A stretch of 64,000 bases of DNA. Origin: Halorubrum hochsteinianum. Lineage in GTDB: Archaea > Halobacteriota > Halobacteria > Halobacteriales > Haloferacaceae. The notes beneath the pieces were generated by a model. It saw nothing but the letters and a program-made list of their open reading frames with translations. It was not told the DNA's origin and did no database searches. Location of the stretch: assembly GCF_023702125.1 (NCBI RefSeq), contig NZ_CP098415.1, positions 2,418,001 through 2,482,000 of the forward strand. Reading direction: 5' to 3'. The position numbers and the translations under genes were made by a program. Positions 32,707 to 41,539 of this stretch are shown here, piece by piece (the stretch's first letter is position 1; every line of letters starts with the position of its first letter).

Positions 32707-33753
32707 ATGAGCCTCTACGAGCAGATCGCGGACCTGTCGGTGACCATCGAGTCGGTCGCCCGCCGCCGGCAGACCGCGGACACGACGAGCGGGTTCGAGC
32801 GCACGACCACGGAGTACCGGCTCTCAGGCGACGGCGTCGTCGGACGCGGCGAGGACGTCACCTACGAGACCGCCGACCACGACGCGCTCGCCGGGACCGA
32901 CCCGATCGACGTCGAGGGGGAGTGGACGATCGACGCGCTGTCCGACCGGCTCGACGAGATCGACCTGTTCCACGGGAACCCGCCGGAAAACGAGACCTCG
33001 CGGAACTACCGGCGCTGGGCGGTCGAGAGCGCGGCGCTCGATCTGGCCCTCAGACAGCACGAGGAGTCGCTTGGGGAGTTTCTCGGGATCGAGCCGGAGC
33101 CGGTCCGGTTCGTCGTCTCGACGCGGCTCGGCGACCCGCCGTCGACCGACCGCGTCGAGGAACTGCTCGCGCGCAACCCCGACCTGGAGTTCAAACTCGA
33201 CCCGACGCCCGAGTGGCCCGAGGCGGCGTTCGAGACGCTGCGCGAGACCGACGCGGTGCGAATCCTCGACCTCAAGGGCTGGTACGAGGGGACCGACGTC
33301 GACGTGGAGCCGGACCCGGAGCTGTACCGCGACGTGTTCGCGGCGTTCCCGGCGGCGGTCGTGGAGGACCCCGCGTTCACGCCGGCCACGAGCGCGCTCG
33401 TCGAGCCGCAGGCCGACCGCCTCTCGTTCGACTACCCGATCGACGGCGTCGAGAGCCTCGAATCTCTCCCCGTCGAGCCGGGGTGGTGTAACGTCAAGCC
33501 CTCGCGGTTCGGGACCCTCGAATCGCTGTTCGACACCATCGCCTACTGCGAGCGCGAGGGGATCGAACTGTACGGCGGCGGCCAGTTCGAACTCGGAAGC
33601 GGGCGCACCGCGATCCAGACGCTCGCGGCGCTCTGCTACCCGGACGCCCCGAACGACGTCGCGCCGCGGGCGTACAACGACCCCGACGCCGAGCCGCCGT
33701 ATCCCAAGAGCCCGCTCCAGCCGAGCCGCGACGCGGTCGGCTTCGAGTTCTAA
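32707..33753 (+). CDS. Enolase-superfamily protein
   Basis: The 348-residue protein starts MSLYEQIADLSV. It has an N-terminal cap with WTIDALSDRLDEIDLF and a barrel with NYRRWAVESAALDLALRQ. The metal ligands and bases fit the enolase superfamily: Lys in EFKLDP, Asp in ILDLKGWYEGTDVD, Glu/Asp in VEDPAF, Asp in FDYPID and Lys in NVKPSRFG. The usual Lys-x-Lys pair is reduced to a single Lys. Related enzymes are mandelate racemase or o-succinylbenzoate synthase; the substrate is not known. A TATA-like GATTTAAG at 32675-32682 precedes the ATG. Confidence 0.8.
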   Translation: MSLYEQIADLSVTIESVARRRQTADTTSGFERTTTEYRLSGDGVVGRGEDVTYETADHDALAGTDPIDVEGEWTIDALSDRLDEIDLFHGNPPENETSRNYRRWAVESAALDLALRQHEESLGEFLGIEPEPVRFVVSTRLGDPPSTDRVEELLARNPDLEFKLDPTPEWPEAAFETLRETDAVRILDLKGWYEGTDVDVEPDPELYRDVFAAFPAAVVEDPAFTPATSALVEPQADRLSFDYPIDGVESLESLPVEPGWCNVKPSRFGTLESLFDTIAYCEREGIELYGGGQFELGSGRTAIQTLAALCYPDAPNDVAPRAYNDPDAEPPYPKSPLQPSRDAVGFEF

Positions 33754-33797
33754 GAGTCCCGAACCAAACTGCTCCTCGGTCGTTCACAAATCGAGCC

Positions 33798-34059
33798 GCG
33801 GTGGCGCGTGCCTGCGAGCGTGCCGCCGAAGGCGGCCGCGAGGAGCACGCGCGATGGAGTCGCTGACCCCGGAGCGAAGCGGAGGGGCCAGCGACGAGGC
33901 TGGGGAGGCGTGAGGTGCTGTACGGAGCGGTGCGCGGCGGGAATCGAAGGGGCAGCCGCGAGGACGAAGACGCGCGAGGTAAGGACCGCAGGAGCGAACG
34001 GAGTGAGCGACGAGGACCGCAGCGAGCGCATCGAGTCCTCCCGGCTGGGGCTTCGGTGG
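33798..34059 (-). repeat. Dispersed intergenic repeat, copy B (candidate structured RNA)
   Basis: Read on the minus strand, this 262-bp segment matches copy A (15170-15423) from CCACCGAAGCCCCAGCCG to the GCACGCGCCACCG end. The long hairpin falls at 33859-33895. On the minus strand its stem is GTCGCTGGCCCC / GGGGTCAGCGAC, with a G-T wobble where copy A has G-C and C-G where copy A has T-G. Unlike copy A it has no TATA-like box close to its start. It lies between the enolase-like and engB genes and fills most of that 385-base gap. Confidence 0.75.
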
Positions 34060-34138
34060 CCGTGTCGTCGACCGCAACCGTGTCGGACCGAGTGCTCGGG
34101 GCTCCGGTGGTCGTACCGTTTTGATCCTGTCCAGATCC

Positions 34139-34759
34139 CTACGAGACGAACTTCAGCAGGTCGTCGCGGTTGTGGTCGTGGAAGCGCGTCCGCAGACACT
34201 CCTCTAACGCCTCGATGTCGCCGCGCTTCGCGCAGATCGGGGCCACACGGTCGGACCACTGCTGCCACGGCGGGTACAGCCCGAGACGGTCACAAATCTC
34301 ATCGAGCCGCTCGTCGAGGTCGTCGATCTTGTCGGTCTTGTTGACGGCGACGATCGGCTCCACGCCAACATCCTTCAAGAAGCCGAACATCTCCACATCG
34401 TGGGGGATGTTCCCGCGCTCGCGGTGGCGGTCGATGATGTCCACCGCGGCCTTCCCGTCCAACACGACGACGCCGGCAAGAATGGAGTCGGCGTTGTCCT
34501 CCAGGTAGCGGACGATGTCCGTCTTGATCTGCTCGCGGTGTTCGTCCTCGACGCCGGACATGAAGCCGAACCCGGGCAGGTCGGTGAACATGAACCCCTC
34601 GCTGGCCCAGTCGAAGTGGTTCGGCTGCCGGGTGACGCCCGGCTTGCCGCCGGTCGAGAAGTCGTGCCCGGTCAGTTCGCGCATCAGCGTGGACTTGCCG
34701 ACGTTCGATCGTCCCACGAGGACGACCTCGGCGTCGCGGTCCGGCCGGTCTTCGAACAT
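34139..34759 (-). CDS. engB: EngB/YihA-family GTP-binding protein
   Basis: The 206-residue protein starts [25 protein letters not shown] (P-loop around residues 16-24). G3 is [10 protein letters not shown] and G4 is NKTDKI. EngB helps assemble the large ribosomal subunit. The C terminus ends in a conserved F-x-x-x-x-R-D-D-L-L-K segment. An upstream extension exists in the same frame but lacks G-domain features. It is divergent from the folate cyclo-ligase gene, 147 bases away. Confidence 0.93.
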   Translation of the reverse strand: MFEDRPDRDAEVVLVGRSNVGKSTLMRELTGHDFSTGGKPGVTRQPNHFDWASEGFMFTDLPGFGFMSGVEDEHREQIKTDIVRYLEDNADSILAGVVVLDGKAAVDIIDRHRERGNIPHDVEMFGFLKDVGVEPIVAVNKTDKIDDLDERLDEICDRLGLYPPWQQWSDRVAPICAKRGDIEALEECLRTRFHDHNRDDLLKFVS

Positions 34760-34906
34760 GTCCGACCGTGCGCGCCTGAACGGGTTAAGTGGCCCGTCCG
34801 CGCCCGTACCGACCCGCCCGGTCGAACCGGGCACCGCGTCCGCGTCGAGCCCACGCGGACGCGTCCCCGGCGGAACGTTGATGGCCGCGAGCGGCGAGGT
34901 CGACGC

Positions 34907-35656
34907 ATGGACAAACAGGCCGTCCGCGAGGCGGTGTGGGACGCCTTCGACGAGGGCGACCAAGGCCGGTTCCCCTTCCCGCCGCACGACCGCATCCCCA
35001 ACTTCGCCGGGGCCGACGCGGCGGCGGAGCGGCTCGCGGCGACCGCGGCGTGGGAGTCGGCGGCGACGCTGAAGGCCAACCCCGACGCGCCCCAGCTCCC
35101 GGTCCGCCGGGCCGCGCTCCGCGCCGGAAAGACGGTCTACGTGGCGCAGCCGCGGCTCCGCGACCCGGATCCGTTCCTCCGACTCGACCCGACGGAGATC
35201 CCCCCGGACGAGATCGACGACGCGACCACGGTCTCGGGGGTCTCCGAGTACGGGACGTCGACCGCGCCCGAGGACCTCCCGCACGTCGACCTGATCGTCG
35301 CCGGCTCCGTCGGCGTCACGACCGACGGCGCGCGGATCGGGAAGGGAGAGGGGTACAGCGACCTGGAGTGGGCGGTCCTCCGCGAGCTCGACGCGGTCGA
35401 CACGGACACGACGGTCGCGACGACCGTCCACGAGCTCTCGGTCCTCGACGGCCCCGAGTCCGCCGCGGGCGCGGACGCCGACCTCCCGGGACCAGACGCC
35501 CACGACGTTCCCCTCGACCTCGTCGTCACCCCGGAGCGGACGGTCCGCACCGACACGCCGTACGCCCGTCCCTCCGGCGTCGACTGGGACGCGCTCGGCG
35601 GGGAGCGGCTGGACGCGATCCCGGTGCTTCGGGAGCGAGCGCCCGGCTCGGAGTGA
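34907..35656 (+). CDS. 5-formyltetrahydrofolate cyclo-ligase family protein
   Basis: The 249-residue protein starts [33 protein letters not shown]. The pattern includes [41 protein letters not shown], the [23 protein letters not shown] segment and VHELSVLD. The G-x-G-x-G-Y-x-D motif is the nucleotide or folate site of the family. The family converts 5-formyl-THF to methenyl-THF with ATP. This archaeal branch is distant from bacterial FAU1, so the substrate may be a related C1 carrier. Confidence 0.83.
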   Translation: MDKQAVREAVWDAFDEGDQGRFPFPPHDRIPNFAGADAAAERLAATAAWESAATLKANPDAPQLPVRRAALRAGKTVYVAQPRLRDPDPFLRLDPTEIPPDEIDDATTVSGVSEYGTSTAPEDLPHVDLIVAGSVGVTTDGARIGKGEGYSDLEWAVLRELDAVDTDTTVATTVHELSVLDGPESAAGADADLPGPDAHDVPLDLVVTPERTVRTDTPYARPSGVDWDALGGERLDAIPVLRERAPGSE

Positions 35657-35756
35657 CTCACCGTCTGGCGAATCGCGGGCTGTAACCGACCGACGGACCG
35701 CTGGCCGTGGCGGAAGACGAGCGACGACGGAAAAAACCCGGAACCGCTCGGCTCGG

Positions 35757-35960
35757 TCAGTCGGCGTGCTGCGGCGTCGGCGCTGACCGCTCGGAGCGGT
35801 GGTCGGCGACGTGCCCGCACTCGGGACAGACGACGGTGCGCTCGTCGCCGTCGCTGACGACGAGCCACCCGTCCGACAGGGCGCTCTCGAAACGACACTC
35901 CGCACAGAAGAGGACCGACTTCCCGCGGGAGGACTGGGGGCCGTTGGCGTCTGCGTTCAT
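35757..35960 (-). CDS. Small zinc-ribbon protein
   Basis: The 67-residue protein has two C-x2-C pairs, FCAEC around residue 20 and VCPECGH around residue 45, forming a zinc ribbon. The strand between them is [14 protein letters not shown]. This is a common small haloarchaeal family of unknown role, possibly nucleic-acid binding. A TATA-like CTTATAGC on the minus strand lies about 25 bases before the ATG at 35960. It is separated from RaSEA by about 205 A/T-rich bases. Confidence 0.75.
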   Translation of the reverse strand: MNADANGPQSSRGKSVLFCAECRFESALSDGWLVVSDGDERTVVCPECGHVADHRSERSAPTPQHAD

Positions 35961-36165
35961 GTTCTACTACAGGAGCCGGAGCTATAAGGGTCTTTTTCGA
36001 CCTGATCGTTCGGCATGGTCGGGGTTCTCATACCGAAATATTTCACGAATCGAGCCAAAACGGATCGATAATTTCGAAACTCGAAAATATACTGATCGGG
36101 GACTGTCACCATCGTTCCGGAATAGACCGCCCGCCGCGACCCCGTCGCCGCCCGGTTTCCGCGCC

Positions 36166-37260
36166 CTACCGCGCCAGCGGCATGTTGTAGCTCGTCTCGG
36201 CCTCCATCACGTACTCCCACGTCGCCTCGCACTCGCAGGACACCTGCTCGAAGACGCTCGGGTCCTGCCGCTTGTCGAAGTCCTTGATCGCGGTCTGGAC
36301 CCGGTCGTCGCACTCGCCGCAGTTGTGCGCGCCGCGGTCGGAGCCGTGGCCGACGGGGTCCGAGACGACGATGGCGTCTGCGTCTGCGGTCTCCTCCAGC
36401 ACGTGCGCGACCGACCAGAGCCACGGCGGGCGGTAGCCGCCCTCGAAGAACAACTCGTCGACCATCGTGTAGCGCTGGACGTTCGTCGGGTTCATCGAGA
36501 CGGTGTGACAGCCGTCCACGTCGGCGCACCGCCGGATCGAGTCGACCATGTCGTCGACCGCCTCCGGCTCCGCGAGGAAGGGGGGCTTCATCAGGAGGTA
36601 CGCCTTGATCCCCACGTCAGCGTCGAACTCGGCGTCCGCGTCCGCGGCCTCCGCGCAGGCGTCCTCGAAGTCGGCGAAGTCGAAGTACTTGTTCACGCAG
36701 TCGTGGCGGACGCGGTCGGTCGCGGTCTCTAACCCCACCGCCACGTCGGTCGCGATCCCGCGGTCCGCGAAGTCGGTGATCTTCTCCCGGCTCACGAAGT
36801 CCGGCAGCGACTCGACGACGATGCGGTCGCGGCCCGCGAACGTCTCGGCGATGGCCGCCCGCGTCTCCGCGGGCACCTCGCGCTCGTCGAGGAAGGAGCC
36901 GGAGGTGTAGATCTTGATCAGCTCGGCCGGCTCGTCGGCCGCCTCGCGCTCGTGGTCGAGGCACGCGTCGATCTGCGTCATGAGGTCCTCGTGGGCGACG
37001 CTGCCGCCCTCGACGGACTCGGCGACGTAGCCGCACATCGTGCAGCCGCCGGCGCGGGCCCACCGGCAGCCGCCGGTGTTCAAGATGATCGTGAGGGAGT
37101 TCACCACGCCGTCCGGCGTGTTGTCCTCGTCGATCCACACGCGGGTCGGCTCCGTCGGGTCGTACGTCTCCGAGCGCTCGGCGCGGATGTCGCGCATCAC
37201 GGCGTTGTGCGCGTCCATCCCACGCCCCTGCTCGTACGCGTCGGGGCTCGGCTGACTCAT
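36166..37260 (-). CDS. raSEA: Archaeosine synthase radical SAM subunit RaSEA
   Basis: The 364-residue protein starts MSQPSPDAYEQGRGM (ATG 37260). It has the radical-SAM cluster motif in CRWARAGGCTMCGY near residue 70, then the KIYTSGSFLDERE region, SLPDFVSREKI and the GLETATDRVRHDCVNK segment. A C-terminal Cys cluster (HNCGECDDR) and QVSCECEATW are also present. RaSEA works with ArcS to turn the preQ0-lysine adduct into archaeosine at tRNA position 15. The family is archaeal. The frame is open further upstream but without family character. Confidence 0.9.
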   Translation of the reverse strand: MSQPSPDAYEQGRGMDAHNAVMRDIRAERSETYDPTEPTRVWIDEDNTPDGVVNSLTIILNTGGCRWARAGGCTMCGYVAESVEGGSVAHEDLMTQIDACLDHEREAADEPAELIKIYTSGSFLDEREVPAETRAAIAETFAGRDRIVVESLPDFVSREKITDFADRGIATDVAVGLETATDRVRHDCVNKYFDFADFEDACAEAADADAEFDADVGIKAYLLMKPPFLAEPEAVDDMVDSIRRCADVDGCHTVSMNPTNVQRYTMVDELFFEGGYRPPWLWSVAHVLEETADADAIVVSDPVGHGSDRGAHNCGECDDRVQTAIKDFDKRQDPSVFEQVSCECEATWEYVMEAETSYNMPLAR

Positions 37261-37340
37261 TGCCGGAGGAAGCGGCCGCGCGCGTAAAGCGGTGTCGTCA
37301 TCGCCGCTCGCCGGCGGCCGAGAGGACCCTCGGAACCCAC

Positions 37341-37808
37341 TCACCCGGCCGATCGCCGCAGAGCGGCGACCGCGGCGACGGCCGCGACGCCGACGGCCGC
37401 GCCGACCGCGTTGACCCCGGCGTCGACCCACGCGAACGACCGCCACGCGACCGTCAGCTGCGCGAGCTCCACGCAGAACCCGACCGCGGTCGACGCCACG
37501 GCGGCGACGACGGCCCGATCCGTCGCCCGCGTCGCCAGCGCGGCCAGCCCCGCGTACCCGATCAGGTGGAACGCGGCGGTCGGACCGAGGGCCGCGAGGG
37601 GACCGACCGGCGCGCCGCCGGCCGGACCGACCGGCGCGCCGCCGGCCGGACCGACCGGCGCGCCGACGGCCGGACCGCCCCCGGGACCGGCGAGCGCGCC
37701 CGGCACCGGGAGCAGCGACGCGACGAGCACCACCGCGGCTCCCGCGAGGAACGGCCGCCACGCGCCGCCCCGCTCGCCGGCCGACCGGTCCGCGTCGACG
37801 CCGCTCAC
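37341..37808 (-). CDS. VanZ-like membrane protein with an internal tandem repeat
   Basis: The 155-residue protein starts at GTG 37808, which overlaps the stop of the cohesin-like gene (GTGA). It has about four hydrophobic segments, with AFHLIGYAGLAALATRAT and the VanZ-like FCVELAQLTVAWRSFAWVDAGVNAVGAAVG. In the first third a 24-base unit is repeated three times (37601-37672), giving GGAPVGPA repeats between helices 1 and 2. VanZ-family function outside glycopeptide resistance is unknown. Its place in an operon with cohesin-like and iron genes suggests a surface or export role. Confidence 0.8.
   Translation of the reverse strand: MSGVDADRSAGERGGAWRPFLAGAAVVLVASLLPVPGALAGPGGGPAVGAPVGPAGGAPVGPAGGAPVGPLAALGPTAAFHLIGYAGLAALATRATDRAVVAAVASTAVGFCVELAQLTVAWRSFAWVDAGVNAVGAAVGVAAVAAVAALRRSAG
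37601..37672 (+). repeat. Three tandem 24-bp repeats inside the VanZ-like gene
   Basis: Units at 37601-37624 and 37625-37648 are identical (GACCGACCGGCGCGCCGCCG plus GCCG); the third at 37649-37672 differs by one base. Each adds eight residues (GAPVGPAG) without changing the reading frame. Copy number could vary by slippage. Confidence 0.9.
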
Positions 37809-38650
37809 CGTCTGGCGAGCAGGAGCGCGGCCGCGACGACCCCGAGGAGTACCCCGCCGACCGGTGCCGGGGCCTCGTCGCCGGTCGAATCCCCGACCCC
37901 GTCGCTCCCGTTCGCTTCCTCGCCCTCGTTCGCGTCCGTGTTCCCGCTCGCGTTTCCGTCGCTCGCGTCCCCGCCGTCCGTGTCCCCGTCGCTCGCGCTC
38001 TCGCCGTCGTCGGTGTCCGCGAACGCCGCGTCGTCGTAGTCGGGCGTGACGACCTCGCCGTCGCCGCCGCCGGAGACGTTGAACGTCACCGACGGGGTCG
38101 CCAGCGGCTGCGGGTAGTCGCGCCGGCTGGTGAGGTCCGTGCTCGTCTCCCGGGTCCCGAGTTCCGCGACCGCCGGCTCCGCGTCCGGCTCCACGCGAAC
38201 GGTGACGGTCGCGACGACCGCCTCGCCGGTGACGCCGGTCGTCGGGTCGTCGAGCGACTGGGACAGCCGCGCGGCCCCCCGCTCGTCGTCGTACTCGACC
38301 GACTCGGACACGTCGACGTCCGGCTGCGACCGGTCGTCTCCCGAGGGGGCCTCCCGGAACCAGTCCGCCGACTCGATCTCCGTGACCGTCAGGTACTCGC
38401 TCGGGTAGTCGAGTCGGAGCGTGAGCCCGTACACCCCGTCGTCGTCGCGCTCGCCGTCGTTCACCATCGCCACCTCGAAGGCGACCGTGTCGCCGGGCTC
38501 GACGTCGAACGACTCCGGCGACACCGAGAGCGCGCCCGCGGTGTCGCCGGCGCTCGCCGGGCCGGCCAGCGCGCCGACCGCGCCGACGAGCAGCGCGACT
38601 CCGACGAGGACGGCGAGCGCGGCCCGACCGCTCCGCCGGCCCGGTCTCAT
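37805..38650 (-). CDS. Cohesin-like exported protein with C-terminal anchor
   Basis: The 281-residue protein starts MRPGRRSGRAALAVLVG with a Sec-type signal ending near ASAGD. Residues 40-185 look like a cohesin-type beta domain: VSPESFDVEPGDTVAFEVAMVNDG, GVYGLTLRLDYPSEYLTVTEI, VVATVTVRVEP. A Asp/Ser/Asn-rich linker of about 70 residues follows, then a hydrophobic C terminus ending LLLARR. This suggests a surface protein held by a C-terminal helix, like archaeosortase substrates but without a clear PGF motif. It overlaps the iron gene upstream (ATGA) and VanZ downstream (GTGA). Confidence 0.72.
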   Translation of the reverse strand: MRPGRRSGRAALAVLVGVALLVGAVGALAGPASAGDTAGALSVSPESFDVEPGDTVAFEVAMVNDGERDDDGVYGLTLRLDYPSEYLTVTEIESADWFREAPSGDDRSQPDVDVSESVEYDDERGAARLSQSLDDPTTGVTGEAVVATVTVRVEPDAEPAVAELGTRETSTDLTSRRDYPQPLATPSVTFNVSGGGDGEVVTPDYDDAAFADTDDGESASDGDTDGGDASDGNASGNTDANEGEEANGSDGVGDSTGDEAPAPVGGVLLGVVAAALLLARR

Positions 38651-40014
38651 TCCGGCACCTCCGCGGTCAGCGTGACCTCGCCCGTCTCCGACAGCGCCGT
38701 CTCGTAGCCCGCGTGCCGCGAGACGTTCGGGGCGGTCGCCACCGAGAGCGCCAGTTCATCGCCCGACTCGACGCCGTCGAGGGCGGTCCCGTAGTGGTAG
38801 CCGACCGCGTCGTCGAGCGCGGCGTCGAGCGCCCCCGACGCGACGGCGCTCCCGCCGCGGCGCACGGCGTAGTCGAACGCGGCCATCGGGAGCATCGACC
38901 GGTTGTACGGCGTCCGGGGCGAGACGAGGAGGTACCGTTTGTCGCCCTCGACGAACCGCGACCCGCCGGGGAGCAGGGCGGTCGCGAGCAGCGCGTCGCC
39001 GACGACCGGTTCGCCCAGAAGCCGCCCGGGAAGGTGCGCCGCGGGGGGCAGTTCGCCCTCCTCGGGAGCGCGCCAGTAGGTCCCGTAGCGTCGGTCGCCG
39101 ACGCGCGCCTCCCACCGCGACTCGCCGCGGTGATCGCGGTCGGCGTCCTGTCGCTGCGCGTCGACGAAGTTCGGCCCCTCGCGGTCGACGTCGCCGTAGC
39201 TCCGCCCGCCGCCGCGCCCGAGCGAGCCGTTCGCCATCGCGCCGCGGACGCCCCAGTCGGACTCCTCTTGAACGTACACGATGTCGCCGATCACCGACTC
39301 GCGGAACGCCCGATCGTACTCGAAGGTGAACGTCCCGGTCGCCGGCTCCGCGAACCGTCCCGCGAACGACCCGGTCTTTCGGGCGTCGACGGCCCCCACC
39401 CGGACCGTCGCCTCGTAGGTGCCGTCGCCGTCCAGCGAGAGGTTGTCGCCGAAGTGGAACCCCATCTCCTGTGAGACCATCGGCCACGGGGTGTGTGGCG
39501 TCCCCGACTCGCCCTCGCGGCCGACGGTCACCCGCAGTCCGGTCTCCGCCGGGAGGACGCGCCCGGTCTCGGCGTCGCGGACCGTCACCATCAGGTGGAC
39601 GTCGTGGTCGTCGGTCGGAGCCGCCGCCTCGACCCGGTCGCCGGTCACGTTCCAGAACCGGTGCGGGTACGTCACCATCGGTTCGAGGAGGTAGTCGCCC
39701 GCCTCGACGGGATCTAACCGCCGCATCGCCTCGAAGTGCGTCGGGACGTACGTCGCCGCCGGCGGGTCCTCGACCCGGGGCAGCGACGGGGACCCGCCGT
39801 CGTCCCCCGCGTCGTCCCCGCTCCCGTTCGTCGCTTCGTCCCCGCCGCTGTCGGCCCCGCCCGTCGACCCGCCGCCGGCGTCGCCGTCCCCGGAGTTGGT
39901 TAAACACCCGCCGAGCGCGCCCACTCCGGCGGTCGCGCCGAGCGCGAGCACGCGGCGGCGGCTGTGCGGTCGCTGCGGTTCGGTCCGGTCGGCCTGTGTC
40001 GTGTCGCGTGTCAT
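38647..40014 (-). CDS. Iron-transport (P19/Tp34-like) Tat lipoprotein
   Basis: The 455-residue protein has SRRRVLALG, a twin-arginine signal, then LGGCLTNS, a lipobox. An acidic Gly/Asp/Ser linker (residues 40-75) precedes the iron-binding fold: YVPTHFEAMRRLD, PMVTYPHRFWNV, DVHLMVTVRDAETGRVLP, MVSQEMGFHFGDNLSL and GTYEATVRVG. These match the bacterial P19/Fe2+ transport family, periplasmic partners of iron permeases. A second domain of about 180 residues (QEESDWGVRGAM to the end) is haloarchaeal. It is anchored outside the cell membrane. Confidence 0.78.
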   Translation of the reverse strand: MTRDTTQADRTEPQRPHSRRRVLALGATAGVGALGGCLTNSGDGDAGGGSTGGADSGGDEATNGSGDDAGDDGGSPSLPRVEDPPAATYVPTHFEAMRRLDPVEAGDYLLEPMVTYPHRFWNVTGDRVEAAAPTDDHDVHLMVTVRDAETGRVLPAETGLRVTVGREGESGTPHTPWPMVSQEMGFHFGDNLSLDGDGTYEATVRVGAVDARKTGSFAGRFAEPATGTFTFEYDRAFRESVIGDIVYVQEESDWGVRGAMANGSLGRGGGRSYGDVDREGPNFVDAQRQDADRDHRGESRWEARVGDRRYGTYWRAPEEGELPPAAHLPGRLLGEPVVGDALLATALLPGGSRFVEGDKRYLLVSPRTPYNRSMLPMAAFDYAVRRGGSAVASGALDAALDDAVGYHYGTALDGVESGDELALSVATAPNVSRHAGYETALSETGEVTLTAEVPE

Positions 40015-40110
40015 CTGTCGTGTCTCCGTCGCTCCGAACGCGTCATCGGACCCGCTCCGCGCCGGTCCGGCTGCGGTCCCGAATCCGCTCCTCGAGTCAG
40101 TCCCGCCGCG

Positions 40111-41433
40111 TCACGGCTCGCTCCGCGGGTCCGGGTCGGGGAGCGCGCGCAGGCCGCGGGGCGGCACGAGGAAGTTCCCGCGGCTCCGGACGAACACGTA
40201 CTGGAGGATCCCGTTGTTGATCCGGCTCCCCACCGCGGTCCCGTCCGCGATGTCCGCGCCGGTCATCGCGTCGCGGACGGCGACGAAGTCGCCGATCGAC
40301 TCCTGGAGCGTGAGGAAGTGGATCCCCGTGTGGTCGCCGTCGGTCGTCGGGAAGTCGCGCCTGAGTAGCCGCGGTTTTCCGTCCTCGCGGGCGCGTGCCG
40401 CCTTCTGTGCGTGCCCGACGACGCCCTCCTCGTGGGCGTACGCGACCGCGTCTTCCGGGAGGTCCGCGACGCCCGGGTCGCTCCCGAGCCGCTCGCCGTA
40501 CTCGCCGACGCGCCCCTCGTCGGCGTGGGTCGGGCTGAACAGCTTCGCCACGCGCTGCTCGTGGCTCTCCTGTGACCACCAGGCGTCGAGCTGCGTCCGG
40601 AGCGTCGAGACCTGCTGGGTCGTCCCGCCGGCGAACGGTCCCCCCTCGATCGTCACCCGGCCTTCGGTGGCCTGCGACTCCGCGAAGCCGTTCGCGAACC
40701 CCATGAACAGCTTCGCGCCCTCCGGGACCGGCGCGTCGTCGGGGATCCCGTCCGCGTCGCGATGCTCGCGCGGGAGCCCCGCGCCGATGAATCCGGTCCG
40801 CCGGTCGACGGGGTCGAACAGGCCGCTCGCGTCCGTCACCGGGACGCCGTTGGCGGCGGTCGCCCCGCCGAACAGCGCCTCGTCGGCCGCGAGGACCGCC
40901 GCCGGCTCGTCTGCGGCCAAGTGGACGAGCGCGTCCGCCTCGTCGATCGACGGGTCCTCCAGCCCGGTCAGCGGTCGCGGGGCCGGGAGATCGACCGACT
41001 CCGGGAGCGTTCCCGGCAGCCGGTCGAAGTAGGCGGGCGAGTAGCCCACGGTGAACAGCAGCCCGGCGGCCGAGCGCTCGAACGCGCGTTCGAGGTCAGT
41101 GAAGGCCGCCTCGATCCGCTCCCGGGCGTCGGCCCGGGGGGCGTCGCCGCGGTCGACGTCGACGTACCGGAGCACGTGGTGGGTCGGCGGGACGACGTTG
41201 CCCGCGTCGTCGCGGTCGAGCGCGTCGTCCCACGCGTGCTGGCGATCCGGGGCCTCGCCGGGGTCGCCGGCGGGCACGCCGTCGAGCGGGCCGCCGTCGG
41301 CCGCGTCCGCGTTCCCGCCCCCGTCGGCGTCGCTCGCGTCGAGGCAGGCGCTCAGGCCCGCGACGCCTCCGAGCGCGACGGCGGCCTTCGCGAACTCACG
41401 CCGGGACACCGAGTCCGGATCCGGAAGTTCCAT
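40111..41433 (-). CDS. Tat-exported DyP-type peroxidase-like lipoprotein
   Basis: The 440-residue protein starts MELPDPDSVSRREFAKA (ATG 41433), with a twin-arginine motif SRREF and lipobox LSACLDAS. The body resembles DyP peroxidases: FTVGYSPAYFDRLPG, DALVHLAAD, RVTIEGGPFAGGTTQQVSTLRTQLDAWW, HIHFLTLQ-like GIHFLTLQESIGDF. The usual GxxDG motif is degenerate (FIGAGLP). Bacterial EfeB, a Tat-exported DyP enzyme, works with an iron lipoprotein to release iron from haem. Adjacency to the iron lipoprotein here supports a similar function. The catalytic residues are uncertain. Confidence 0.68.
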   Translation of the reverse strand: MELPDPDSVSRREFAKAAVALGGVAGLSACLDASDADGGGNADAADGGPLDGVPAGDPGEAPDRQHAWDDALDRDDAGNVVPPTHHVLRYVDVDRGDAPRADARERIEAAFTDLERAFERSAAGLLFTVGYSPAYFDRLPGTLPESVDLPAPRPLTGLEDPSIDEADALVHLAADEPAAVLAADEALFGGATAANGVPVTDASGLFDPVDRRTGFIGAGLPREHRDADGIPDDAPVPEGAKLFMGFANGFAESQATEGRVTIEGGPFAGGTTQQVSTLRTQLDAWWSQESHEQRVAKLFSPTHADEGRVGEYGERLGSDPGVADLPEDAVAYAHEEGVVGHAQKAARAREDGKPRLLRRDFPTTDGDHTGIHFLTLQESIGDFVAVRDAMTGADIADGTAVGSRINNGILQYVFVRSRGNFLVPPRGLRALPDPDPRSEP

Positions 41434-41539
41434 TCTGTCGTGTGACCGTTCGTGTCTCGTCGGTAAGACGGCGTCGGCGACCGGCCCCGCCGGCCGCCGG
41501 GCCTCGCTCGCGCGACCGTCCCCGCTCTGCTTCCTCGCT

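Noticed and set aside
37601-37672. CRISPR-like array
   Set aside because: The repeats are contiguous without spacers and are in frame in a coding sequence.
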